64,000 nucleotides of DNA from Conexibacter stalactiti (lineage in GTDB: Bacteria > Actinomycetota > Thermoleophilia > Solirubrobacterales > Solirubrobacteraceae), in the NCBI RefSeq assembly GCF_035967765.1, contig NZ_JAYWIT010000011.1; one strand, given 5' to 3'. This document shows, piece by piece, positions 33,414-40,627 of this stretch. Every line of letters begins with the position of its first letter. Positions within the stretch are counted from its first letter, which is position 1. The notes beneath the pieces are model-generated. The model saw nothing but the letters and a program-made list of their open reading frames with translations, was not told the DNA's origin and made no database searches. The position numbers and the translations under genes were made by a program.

Positions 33414-34454
33414 TCAACAGCTCGCGCTGGCCGGCAGGCTCGCGGCGTTCACGTGCTCGGCGACCCAGTTGGCGAGCTGAGTCAGCTCGCTCGTCCCGGT
33501 CTCGTGGCTGCCGTCGGCGGGTTGTGCCGCAATCGCGACCGCCAGCGGCTTGCCGTCGACCGTGACGACGCCCATCTGACGGTCGAGATAGCCGCCGTCT
33601 TGGCCGGGCACGGAGCCGGGGCCCCAGCCGCCTTTCAGCTGTGACGACGAGCCGATCGATCCCAGTCCCCAACGCTGCGCTGAGATCGTCTCTCCCATCA
33701 GCCCGAGCACCTGCTGCCCTGGCGCGCTGCATGCCATCCCGGCAGTGAACTGCGCCTGTGCCGCCAGCGACCAGTCGGTCTGGCCGAACGGTGTGAAGCC
33801 GGAGCGCAGCGTCTCCGGCTGGATCGTGGTGCTCGTGTCGCCGCTGGCCCGCAGCTGGGCGTCTGCTGCTGTCGCCGCTCTCGTCCCGCCGCCCAGTGCG
33901 TTCCAGAGATTCGTCGCGGCAGCGTTGTCGGACGCAGCGATCGCGGCGCTGAGGTCGCCGCTGTCGGCGACCCCCGCTGCGATGGCCGCCATCGCGACGG
34001 GCACCTTGCTCGTCGACCAGGCGACGGCGCTCTGGAGCGAGCCGAGCTGCTCGACCGGTTGGCCGATGCCAACGCCGGAGACGGCGAGGCCGACCGGGCC
34101 CGAGAGCGCGCCCGCGAGCTGCTCGAAGCTCTGCTGGGCGTCGGCAGAGAGGATCGTCCCGCCGCCGGCACTGTCGGCGCCGGCGGGCGGGCGGTTGCTG
34201 CCGCCGCGGCTGGCCTGCTCCTCCTCGGGCGTCTGCTCCGCTCTCGCGGGCTTCTGCTCTTGCTTGAGTCTGGCGACCTGCTCGCGCAGCGCCTCGACCT
34301 TCGCCTCCTGCTCGATCGCGCGAGACTCGGCGATGTTGCCATCGCCCACAGCGTCGGCGACAGCTGTTGAAGCGGTCTCCCCGCCGCTCTCGCCACAAGC
34401 GCTGGTCAGTAAGCACACCAGAATTGCGAGCAAAGTGAGAGCGCGGGCGGGCAT
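33414..34454 (-). CDS. Secreted lipoprotein with class A beta-lactamase-like serine hydrolase domain
   Basis: 346 residues from ATG 34454 (MPARALTLLAILVCLLTSAC). This is a lipoprotein signal with Cys in LTSAC; the frame extends further upstream, but this ATG starts the signal peptide. A coiled-coil stretch (~residues 40-75, IEQEAKVEALREQVARLKQ) and a Pro/Gly/Ser linker follow. The C-terminal domain has penicillin-binding-type motifs: STSK (SxxK), ASDNAAATN (SDN) and LKGGWG in the place of KTG. The usual class A Glu166 motif is not obvious. It could be a beta-lactamase-like peptidase or an inactive sensor. It is divergent from another coiled-coil lipoprotein gene. Confidence 0.82.
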   Translation of the reverse strand: MPARALTLLAILVCLLTSACGESGGETASTAVADAVGDGNIAESRAIEQEAKVEALREQVARLKQEQKPARAEQTPEEEQASRGGSNRPPAGADSAGGGTILSADAQQSFEQLAGALSGPVGLAVSGVGIGQPVEQLGSLQSAVAWSTSKVPVAMAAIAAGVADSGDLSAAIAASDNAAATNLWNALGGGTRAATAADAQLRASGDTSTTIQPETLRSGFTPFGQTDWSLAAQAQFTAGMACSAPGQQVLGLMGETISAQRWGLGSIGSSSQLKGGWGPGSVPGQDGGYLDRQMGVVTVDGKPLAVAIAAQPADGSHETGTSELTQLANWVAEHVNAASLPASASC

Positions 34455-34589
34455 CCGCCGAGATGGTGACGGATATCGCTCGGGAACGAAGCGGTACCTG
34501 AACGGACGCGTCTTCGTTACTGTGCGGTCGGGGCGAGGGGCCTCAGCGCTCTGACCAAGCGCCACGTCAGACAGGGACCGAGGACCAGC

Positions 34590-35090
34590 ATGGCATCACG
34601 ACGAGTCGTCTCCTCAGCGATCGCTGCCGTCGGCATGGGCGCGATCGCCGCCGTGGCTGCCGGCTGCGGCGGCAGCAGCGAGATCTCTCCGGAGCAGGTT
34701 GCAAGCATCAAGACGCAGGCGAAGCGGGAGCTGCAGGCAGAGCAGCGTCAGAGAGACGCGGATCGCAAGCTGCGTGAGCTTGAGCGTCAGGTAAGAGAGC
34801 TCAGAAAGAAGTCGAAGCCCGGCAAGAAGAGAGAGGTCGGGTCGGCGGCGCCAGCGCCCCCTGGTTCGCCGGGCGGCAACAGCGGTTCGGCGTGCGGCGG
34901 CGGAATCTCGGTCAACTCCGTGACGAGCTGTTCGTTCGCCGCCAACGTCGCGGCGGCGTTCTACGACAGCGGTGCCGGCACGGTCTACGCCACCAGCCCG
35001 GTCACTGGCCAGACGTACGCGATGTCGTGCCGCTCTGGTGTTCCGACCGTTTGCACGGGCGGCAACGGCGCCGCCGTCTATATCCGCTGA
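34590..35090 (+). CDS. Small secreted lipoprotein with coiled coil and cysteine-containing C-terminal domain
   Basis: 166 residues. The signal peptide MASRRVVSSAIAAVGMGAIA ends in the lipobox AAGC (Cys about residue 25). A highly charged coiled coil follows (~35-75, ELQAEQRQRDADRKLRELER), then a KKSKPGKKR basic patch and a Gly/Pro/Ser linker. The C-terminal domain (~105-166) reads SCSFAANVAAAFYDSG, SPVTGQTYAMSCRSG and VCTGGNGAAVYI, with four cysteines. I recall this domain at the ends of actinobacterial secreted proteins, but its function is unknown. Its architecture parallels the divergent serine hydrolase, which suggests the two act together at the cell surface. Confidence 0.8.
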   Translation: MASRRVVSSAIAAVGMGAIAAVAAGCGGSSEISPEQVASIKTQAKRELQAEQRQRDADRKLRELERQVRELRKKSKPGKKREVGSAAPAPPGSPGGNSGSACGGGISVNSVTSCSFAANVAAAFYDSGAGTVYATSPVTGQTYAMSCRSGVPTVCTGGNGAAVYIR

Positions 35091-35099
35091 GTCGCGAAA

Positions 35100-35148
35100 G
35101 AGCACCGGCGAGTCTTGGTCGCTCAGCGACCAAAACTCGCCGGTGCTC
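35100..35148. terminator. Long hairpin between convergent genes (bidirectional terminator)
   Basis: Inverted 24-bp arms at 35100-35123 and 35125-35148 with a single mismatch and a one-base centre, so the real loop is formed by GCTCAGC. The arms start GAGCACCGGCGAG and the core is TTGGTCGCT/AGCGACCAA. It lies between the lipoprotein stop (35090) and the stop of the convergent BNR-repeat gene (35155). It is related in length, position and core sequence to the hairpin at 33363-33411. Confidence 0.8.
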
Positions 35149-35154
35149 AGCGGG

Positions 35155-37419
35155 TCACCGTCTCCCGCGCCCTCTTCTCCCACCTCTTCTCGCCGCTCTT
35201 CTCGGTGCCGCTCTCACCGTCACGTCGAGCGTGCGGGAGCCGGCGCCGGCGGCGTTGAAGTCGCCCGTCCACTGGGCGACGAAGCGCGAGGTGCCGCGTG
35301 GGACGTTCCAGCTCGCGACGAACGTGCCGTTGGCGGCGACCTCGACCGTCTGGGCGCGCCAGCCAGCCTTGCCGGGCGTGAGCGCGGAGACGACGACGCG
35401 GGCGCTGCGGCCGGCCGGTGCGAGGCGGCCTGAGACCGTGATCTCCGCAGGTCTGGCGAGCGTTGTGCGCGGTGTCGAGAGCGTCAGCCTCGAACGCACG
35501 CCGGCGCTGCCGCCGCTTCTGCTCGACAGCAGCGACGAGCTGCCCGCGAGCAGGTAGTCGGTGCCGCCGGGCGGCGCCGCGATGCCGGCCGCCGCGATCG
35601 GCTCGTTGACGACGAACTGCGGTTGCCACGTCGCGCCGCCGTCGGCCGTCCGCAGCAGGTAGCCGCCGCTCTCGTTGCCGAAGCGGTTGACGACGAGGTA
35701 CGCCGAGCTGTCGGACGAGGTCGCCATGCCGAGCACGCGCGCGGTGCCGACCGCGGTCAGCTCGCTCCAGACGCGGCCCGCGGTCGTCGTGCGCCAGATG
35801 CGGCCGTCGCCGTCGCGCAGCAGGCCGGTCGTCGCCGACGAGAAGGCGACCTGCGCGATCCGCAGCTTCTTGCGCGCTCTTCTGCTCGCGCCCGGCTTCT
35901 CCAGCGCCGTCCACGTGCGCCCGCCGTCGCGGCTGCGCGCGACCGTTCTGTCGCCCCAGGCGAACAGCGCCCCGCCGCGCGCCGCGACGACGCCGTCGAG
36001 CGCCGCTCTCGCGACCGCGCGCGAGCGTGCGGCGTCGAACGTCTCGCCGCCGTCGTCCGAGCGCCGCAGTCCGCGCGGCCCGATCGCCAGCACGGTCCGC
36101 TCGTTCGGCGCCAGCACCGCGCGTGCGACCGCGGTCGAGCCGGTCCCGAGCGTCTTCCAGGTCGTGCCGCCGTTGCCGGTGCGGAAGATCCCGCCGCCGT
36201 CGTCGAGCGCGTAGCCGACCGCTCTGCTCGGGAACGACACGTCGACGAGCGCGCCGGCCGTCGGCACGCTGCCGCGCGTCCAGCTGCTGCCGCCGTCGCT
36301 CGTGCGTGCGAGCGCGCCGACGGTGCCGGTCGCGAAGGCGGTGCCGCGCACGGCTGAGGCGCGGATCGACGAGTACGAGCCGCTGAGGCGGCCGCCGACC
36401 TTCGCGAAGGTCGCGCCGGCGTCGTCGGAGAGGACCGTCGCGCCGTTGGCGCCGAGCGCCGAGACGCGCGTCGGGGAGGCGAACGCGGCCGCGTAGATCG
36501 GGTCGCTCGCGGGCGTGATCACGGTGCCGGGCGTCTGCCCCGCGTCGGCGGTGCGGACGAGCTGCGCGCCGCCGCCGGTCGACAGCAGGCACAGCTGGTC
36601 GCCGACGCAGCGGATCGCGCTGTAGTCGAGCGCGCCGGCGCCGAGATCTCTCGGCGTCCACGTTCTGCCGCCGTCCGCGGTGCGCATGAACAGCCCGCCC
36701 GCGCCGACCGCGAAGCCGTGCTCGGCGTCGGCGAACCACAGCTGGTTGACCGCTCTGCCGGCTTCGGCGACGAGGCTCCAGGAGACGCCGGCGTCGGTCG
36801 TGCGGTAGATCCGTCCGTCGCGCGCGGCGGCGACGCCGGTCGTCGGCGAGGTGAAGGCGATCGCGCTCGGCGCGGTGCCGCCGCCGGCCGCCGCGGTGCC
36901 GGGCAGCGCGGTCCGCTGCGCGAACTGCGTGCCGCCGTCGTCGGTCGTGAAGACGGAGCCGTCGTCCAGCAGCAGGAAGCCGAGCGTCGGCGAGAGGAAC
37001 GAGAGGCCGAGCAGCTTCGCGCGGCAGCTCGACTCGACCGGCGTGAAGGCGACCGCCTCGAAGGTCTCGCCCCCGTCGGTGGAGCGGCGCGCGACGCAGC
37101 CGCCGCCGGCGAAGACCGTGCTGGCGTCGACCGCCTGCACGATCGTCAGGCCCTGGAAGGTGCCGACCGGCAGCCCGCTCCAGGTCGCGCCGCCGTCGCT
37201 CGTCTTCAACAGCGTGCCGAAGTCGCCGACGGCGTAGCCGGTCGCGCCGGCGAACGAAGCCGCCCGCAGCGTGTTGCCCTGCGGCAGCGGGTTGCCCCAT
37301 TGCCAGCCGGAGGAACCGACCTGTACGTTGGCGATCGCGGCAGGGGCGATCGCCGTCGCCCCGGTCGTCGCGATCGCGCCAGCGACCAGCGACGCGGCGA
37401 GCGCGCGCTTGAGAAGCAT
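35155..37419 (-). CDS. Secreted BNR/Ycf48-like beta-propeller protein
   Basis: 754 residues with a Sec signal peptide (LLKRALAASLVAGAIATTGATAIAPAAIA). I count about 13 repeats of the form RTSDGGxTWxxL between residues ~65 and ~620, for example LLKTSDGGATWSGL, FMRTADGGRTWTPR, IFRTGNGGTTWKTL and LLRTADGGATWQPQ. That is enough for two seven-bladed propellers of the sialidase/Ycf48 type. The C-terminal part (~650-740) is an Ig-like bacterial surface domain (ITVSGRLAPAGRSARVVVSA, VAQWTGDFNAAGAGSRTL), followed by a very basic tail RRAARRGGRRGRGRR. No glycosidase active site is evident. It is probably a surface or adhesion protein. Confidence 0.85.
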   Translation of the reverse strand: MLLKRALAASLVAGAIATTGATAIAPAAIANVQVGSSGWQWGNPLPQGNTLRAASFAGATGYAVGDFGTLLKTSDGGATWSGLPVGTFQGLTIVQAVDASTVFAGGGCVARRSTDGGETFEAVAFTPVESSCRAKLLGLSFLSPTLGFLLLDDGSVFTTDDGGTQFAQRTALPGTAAAGGGTAPSAIAFTSPTTGVAAARDGRIYRTTDAGVSWSLVAEAGRAVNQLWFADAEHGFAVGAGGLFMRTADGGRTWTPRDLGAGALDYSAIRCVGDQLCLLSTGGGAQLVRTADAGQTPGTVITPASDPIYAAAFASPTRVSALGANGATVLSDDAGATFAKVGGRLSGSYSSIRASAVRGTAFATGTVGALARTSDGGSSWTRGSVPTAGALVDVSFPSRAVGYALDDGGGIFRTGNGGTTWKTLGTGSTAVARAVLAPNERTVLAIGPRGLRRSDDGGETFDAARSRAVARAALDGVVAARGGALFAWGDRTVARSRDGGRTWTALEKPGASRRARKKLRIAQVAFSSATTGLLRDGDGRIWRTTTAGRVWSELTAVGTARVLGMATSSDSSAYLVVNRFGNESGGYLLRTADGGATWQPQFVVNEPIAAAGIAAPPGGTDYLLAGSSSLLSSRSGGSAGVRSRLTLSTPRTTLARPAEITVSGRLAPAGRSARVVVSALTPGKAGWRAQTVEVAANGTFVASWNVPRGTSRFVAQWTGDFNAAGAGSRTLDVTVRAAPRRAARRGGRRGRGRR

Positions 37420-37475
37420 CTGTGTGACCCCCTGTCAGGAGTGGAAGTACTGCACCAACGGAAGGTCTGTCGAGG

Positions 37476-37531
37476 AGTTGCGCATAAGGGAGTAGTTGCG
37501 CGCGCAACAACGTGATATAGTTGCGTACGCA
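37476..37531. promoter_or_regulatory. Promoter with two perfect palindromes before the dioxygenase operon
   Basis: GTTGCGCGCAAC (37495-37506) and TTGCGTACGCAA (37519-37530) are perfect 12-bp palindromes of one family, and a half-site AGTTGCGCA lies at 37476-37484. TATAGT at 37514-37519 is a good -10, so the second palindrome abuts it. This is a strong repressor-operator arrangement, of the sort used by MarR proteins in quinone-responsive operons, but no MarR gene is nearby. Confidence 0.65.
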
Positions 37532-37563
37532 ATCACTTGAAGGGCCGACGAGGAGTCGCAGAC

Positions 37564-38508
37564 ATGAAGCTCGAAGGGCTGCACCACATCACGATGATCA
37601 CGGGGGACGCGCAGAAGAACGTCGCCTTCTACGCAGACCTGCTCGGGCTTCGACTGGTGAAGAAGACGGTCAACTTCGACCAGCCCGAGGCCTACCACCT
37701 CTACTTCGGCGACGAGACCGGCGCCCCCGGCTCGATCCTCACCTGGTTCGAGTTCGCCGGTGCGCCGCGCGGCCAGGCCGGCCTCGGCGCGATCCACACG
37801 CTGCAGCTCGGCGTCCCCTCCGACGCCGCGATCGGCTTCTGGGAGCAGCGCCTGCGCGACGCCGGCTACCCGTCGCAGCGCAGCGACGACGGCACGCTCC
37901 GCTTCGAGGACTACGACGGCCTCGGCCTCGAGCTGGTCGTCGCCGACGACGGCAACCCGCCGCTGACCGCTGTCCACCCGGATGTCCCGGCCGACTACGC
38001 GATCACGGGACTCGAGGGCGCGCGCGCCTACGCGATGTTCGCGAACGTCGAGGAGAAGCTGCTGACCGACGTGCTCGGCTTCACCTACCTCGGCGACGGC
38101 GAGTACCGCCTCGACGGTGAGAAGCGCCACTTCCACTGGGCCTACGACCAGGCGCAGGCGGTCGGTGAGCAGGGCGCCGGCAGCGTCCACCACATCGCCT
38201 GGGCCTCCCAGGACGACGACCACCTGAAGTGGCAGGCACGCGTGCGCGAGGCCGGCGGCTTCGTCACCGACGTGCGCGACCGCGACTACTTCGACGCGAT
38301 CTACTTCCGCGAGCCGCGCGGGATCCTGTTCGAGATCGCGACGCTCTCGCCCGGCTTCGCCGCCGACGAGGACCCGGAGACGCTCGGCGAGGCGCTGCGC
38401 CTGCCGAAGCAGCACGAGCACCTGCGCGCCCAACTCGAGCGCTCGCTGCAGCCGGTCGACAACCCGCGCGCGGCACGGCGCGAGGCGGCCTCCGAGGCGA
38501 CCGCATGA
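37564..38508 (+). CDS. Ring-cleaving dioxygenase / VOC-family protein (MhqO-like)
   Basis: 314 residues with two glyoxalase/VOC modules. Metal ligands are visible in the first (LEGLHHITMITGDAQKNVAFY, AIHTLQLGV) and second (GSVHHIAWASQDDDHLKWQ, IYFREPRGILFEIAT). The sequence matches the MhqO/MhqA group, which in Bacillus is induced by hydroquinone-type compounds. Probable role: extradiol cleavage or conversion of a hydroquinone-like substrate. It is first in an operon with an esterase (ATGA overlap) and a maleylacetate reductase, which fits a hydroquinone/maleylacetate route (inference). Confidence 0.9.
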   Translation: MKLEGLHHITMITGDAQKNVAFYADLLGLRLVKKTVNFDQPEAYHLYFGDETGAPGSILTWFEFAGAPRGQAGLGAIHTLQLGVPSDAAIGFWEQRLRDAGYPSQRSDDGTLRFEDYDGLGLELVVADDGNPPLTAVHPDVPADYAITGLEGARAYAMFANVEEKLLTDVLGFTYLGDGEYRLDGEKRHFHWAYDQAQAVGEQGAGSVHHIAWASQDDDHLKWQARVREAGGFVTDVRDRDYFDAIYFREPRGILFEIATLSPGFAADEDPETLGEALRLPKQHEHLRAQLERSLQPVDNPRAARREAASEATA

Positions 38509-39161
38509 GCGCGCTCGTCCACCAGGAGCGCCCCGCCGCGAGCGGGGCGCCCGAGGGGCTGCTCGTGCTTCACCACGGCCGCGGCGCCGACGACCACGAC
38601 CTGCTCTCGCTCGGCGACGTGCTCGATCCGGAGCAGCGGCTGCACGTCGTCACGCCGCGCGCGCCGCTGACGCTGCCGGGCTGGCCTGGGTATCACTGGT
38701 ACGTGGTGCCACGCGTCGGCTACCCCGACCCGGAGACCTTCGCCGCTGCGCGCGCGAAGCTGACCGCATTCCACGACGAGCTGTGGGAACGGACCGGGAT
38801 CGCGCCGGAGCGGACGATCTTCGGCGGCTTCTCGATGGGCTCGGTGATGAGCTACACGATGGGCCTCTCCGGCGACCGTCCGGCGCCGGCAGGGATCCTC
38901 GCCTTCGCCGGCTTCGTGCCGACCGTCGACGGCTGGCAGCCCGACGTCGCGGGCCGCGCCGAGGCCGGCACGCGCGCCTTCGTCGCCCACGGCCGCAACG
39001 ACCAGGTGATGGACGTCGAGTTCGCGCGGCGTGCGCAGGCGCTGCTGGAGGCCGGCGGGGTCGACGTCGAGTACCACGAGTCCGACGCCGCCCACCACAT
39101 CGATCCCGCGCACGTGCCCGACGCCGTCCGCTGGGTCGCCGACACGCTGCCGCGCGCGTAG
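38505..39161 (+). CDS. Carboxylesterase/phospholipase-type hydrolase (MhqD-like)
   Basis: 218 residues. It has an alpha/beta hydrolase fold of the short esterase type: LLVLHHGRGADDHDLL, nucleophile in FGGFSMGSVMSY (Ser about residue 113), acid in HGRNDQVMDVEFARRA and His in HESDAAHHIDPAHVPD. Paired with the VOC dioxygenase gene as in the mhqOD arrangement. It probably hydrolyses an ester or adduct formed during quinone metabolism; the exact substrate is not known. ATG 38505 overlaps the previous stop. Confidence 0.88.
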   Translation: MSALVHQERPAASGAPEGLLVLHHGRGADDHDLLSLGDVLDPEQRLHVVTPRAPLTLPGWPGYHWYVVPRVGYPDPETFAAARAKLTAFHDELWERTGIAPERTIFGGFSMGSVMSYTMGLSGDRPAPAGILAFAGFVPTVDGWQPDVAGRAEAGTRAFVAHGRNDQVMDVEFARRAQALLEAGGVDVEYHESDAAHHIDPAHVPDAVRWVADTLPRA

Positions 39162-39165
39162 AGCG

Positions 39166-40323
39166 ATGGCCGCCGCCCCGTTCCGTCACGTCGAGGCCGA
39201 GCGCACGCTGCTGTTCGGCCGCGGCGCGCTCGCCGAGGCGGCGGGCCTGCTCGGCGACGGCTACACGCTGCTGACCACGCCGCGCGCCGCGGAGGCGGCG
39301 CCTTTGGTGCGCGCGGGCGCCGCGCGCGTGATCGAGGTGCCGTCCGGCAAGGTCGACGAGGTCGCGGGCGACCTGCTCGTCGGCGGCGTCGCGCTCGGAC
39401 CGCCCGGGACGCTGCTGGTCGCGCTCGGCGGCGGCCGCGTGATCGACGTCGCGAAGGCGCTGGCGGCGGCGGCCGGGGCCGGTCTCGCCGGCGGCTCGCC
39501 CGGGGCAGGTTCGAGCGAGGTCGGCGTCGGAACGCCGTCGCCGCACGCGGTCGCCGCGATCCCGACGACGCTCTCCGGCGCCGAGATGACCCGCGGCCAC
39601 CGCCATGCCCGCGGCGTTCCGGCCGAGACGCCGCGCGTGCGGCCGTCGATCGTCCTCAACGACCCGGCGCTGAGCGCTTCGCACGAGCTGTCCGAGCTGG
39701 CGGCCAGCAGCGCCAATGCGCTCGGCCACGTGCTGATCGCGCTGACGAGCAGCCGCACGACGCCGTTCGCGGCGGCGGTCGCGGCCGAGGCGGCGCGGCA
39801 GTTCGCGCGGGCGTGGGAGCCGCTTGCGACGGCCTCTGGCGGTGCGTCCGGGGTGGGCGGTGCGGCGCCGTCCGGTGGCGCGGGCGCGGTCGGCACCGCA
39901 GACCTCCCGGACCCCGCTCGCGACGAGGTCGCGCTCGGCGCGCTGCTCGCCGGCTGGGCGGTCGATCACAGCGGCCTCGGCCTCCAGCACGTGCTCGCGC
40001 AGACGGCCGTGCGCAGCGCCGGCGCCGGCCACGCGCAGGCCAACGCCGCGCTGCTGCCGGAGTCGATCGCCGCGCTGCGCCGCCGTCTGCCGGCACCGCT
40101 CGACAGCCTCGACGCGCAGCTGCCGATCTCACTCGAACAGCTCTCGCGCCTGCTGCGCGAGACGACCGGCGGCGACGGTCTCACCGCGCTCGCCCGCGAC
40201 GAAGCGCTGCTCGACCGCGTCGTCGCGGCCGCCGTCGCGCGCACCGCCGAGCTGACCCGCACGCCCCCGCCCCCCGACGCCGACGAGCTGCGCCGCATCT
40301 ACCGCGCGGCCGCGGCGGCGTGA
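39166..40323 (+). CDS. Maleylacetate reductase (iron-containing alcohol dehydrogenase family)
   Basis: 385 residues. NAD(P)-binding GGGRVIDVAKALAAA, then AAIPTTLSGAEMTRGHRHA and the characteristic GLGLQHVLAQTAVRSAGAGHAQANAALLP, which match maleylacetate reductases (MacA/TftE type). In a few places alanine/glycine-rich inserts interrupt the fold (~residues 105-120 and 222-240). It reduces maleylacetate to 3-oxoadipate with NAD(P)H, feeding the beta-ketoadipate pathway. It follows the esterase gene by 4 bp. Its stop codon lies within the first HipB operator copy. Confidence 0.9.
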   Translation: MAAAPFRHVEAERTLLFGRGALAEAAGLLGDGYTLLTTPRAAEAAPLVRAGAARVIEVPSGKVDEVAGDLLVGGVALGPPGTLLVALGGGRVIDVAKALAAAAGAGLAGGSPGAGSSEVGVGTPSPHAVAAIPTTLSGAEMTRGHRHARGVPAETPRVRPSIVLNDPALSASHELSELAASSANALGHVLIALTSSRTTPFAAAVAAEAARQFARAWEPLATASGGASGVGGAAPSGGAGAVGTADLPDPARDEVALGALLAGWAVDHSGLGLQHVLAQTAVRSAGAGHAQANAALLPESIAALRRRLPAPLDSLDAQLPISLEQLSRLLRETTGGDGLTALARDEALLDRVVAAAVARTAELTRTPPPPDADELRRIYRAAAAA

Positions 40324-40427
40324 TACCGATCGATCGCATTCAGCTCAGAACCATGCTGTGATACCGATCGGTAACATTTAGGCTGGTTGAGTCGCTATGA
40401 TACCGATCGGTAACATGCTGATCGGTA
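40321..40427. promoter_or_regulatory. hipBA operator: repeated TACCGATCGGTA palindromes
   Basis: Two identical 19-bp copies TGATACCGATCGGTAACAT lie at 40359-40377 and 40398-40416, each built on the perfect 12-bp palindrome TACCGATCGGTA. A degenerate copy at 40321-40340 overlaps the upstream stop codon, and a half-site GATCGGTAC lies at 40419-40427. Start spacing is 38 and 39 bp. TATGAT at 40396-40401 is a good -10 lying across the second full copy. HipB-type repressors bind several such operators co-operatively. Confidence 0.75.
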
Positions 40428-40627
40428 CGCCAACAGAGTTCGGAGCGGCGCTGGAGCGGCGTCGGCGGGAGCTGTCGCTGACGCAGGACGACGTCGCCAG
40501 CGCGATAGGCGTGAATCGCCGCGTGATCGGCGAGCTGGAGCGCGGCAAGGGCTCGGTGCGGATCGAGATCGCGCTCGCCGTCGCCCAGGCGGTCGGCCTC
40601 GACGTCGATCTCAGCGCGCGCACGTGA
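40415..40627 (+). CDS. hipB: HipB-like XRE-family antitoxin/repressor
   Basis: 70 residues from ATG 40415 (MLIGTPTEFGAALERRRREL). The longer start at ATG 40397 would lie within the -10 box, so the shorter one is preferred. The XRE HTH spans residues ~10-62: LSLTQDDVASAIGVNRRVIGELERGKGSV. It overlaps hipA by 4 bp (GTGA). HipB proteins neutralise HipA and repress the operon through repeated palindromes such as those immediately upstream. Confidence 0.9.
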   Translation: MLIGTPTEFGAALERRRRELSLTQDDVASAIGVNRRVIGELERGKGSVRIEIALAVAQAVGLDVDLSART

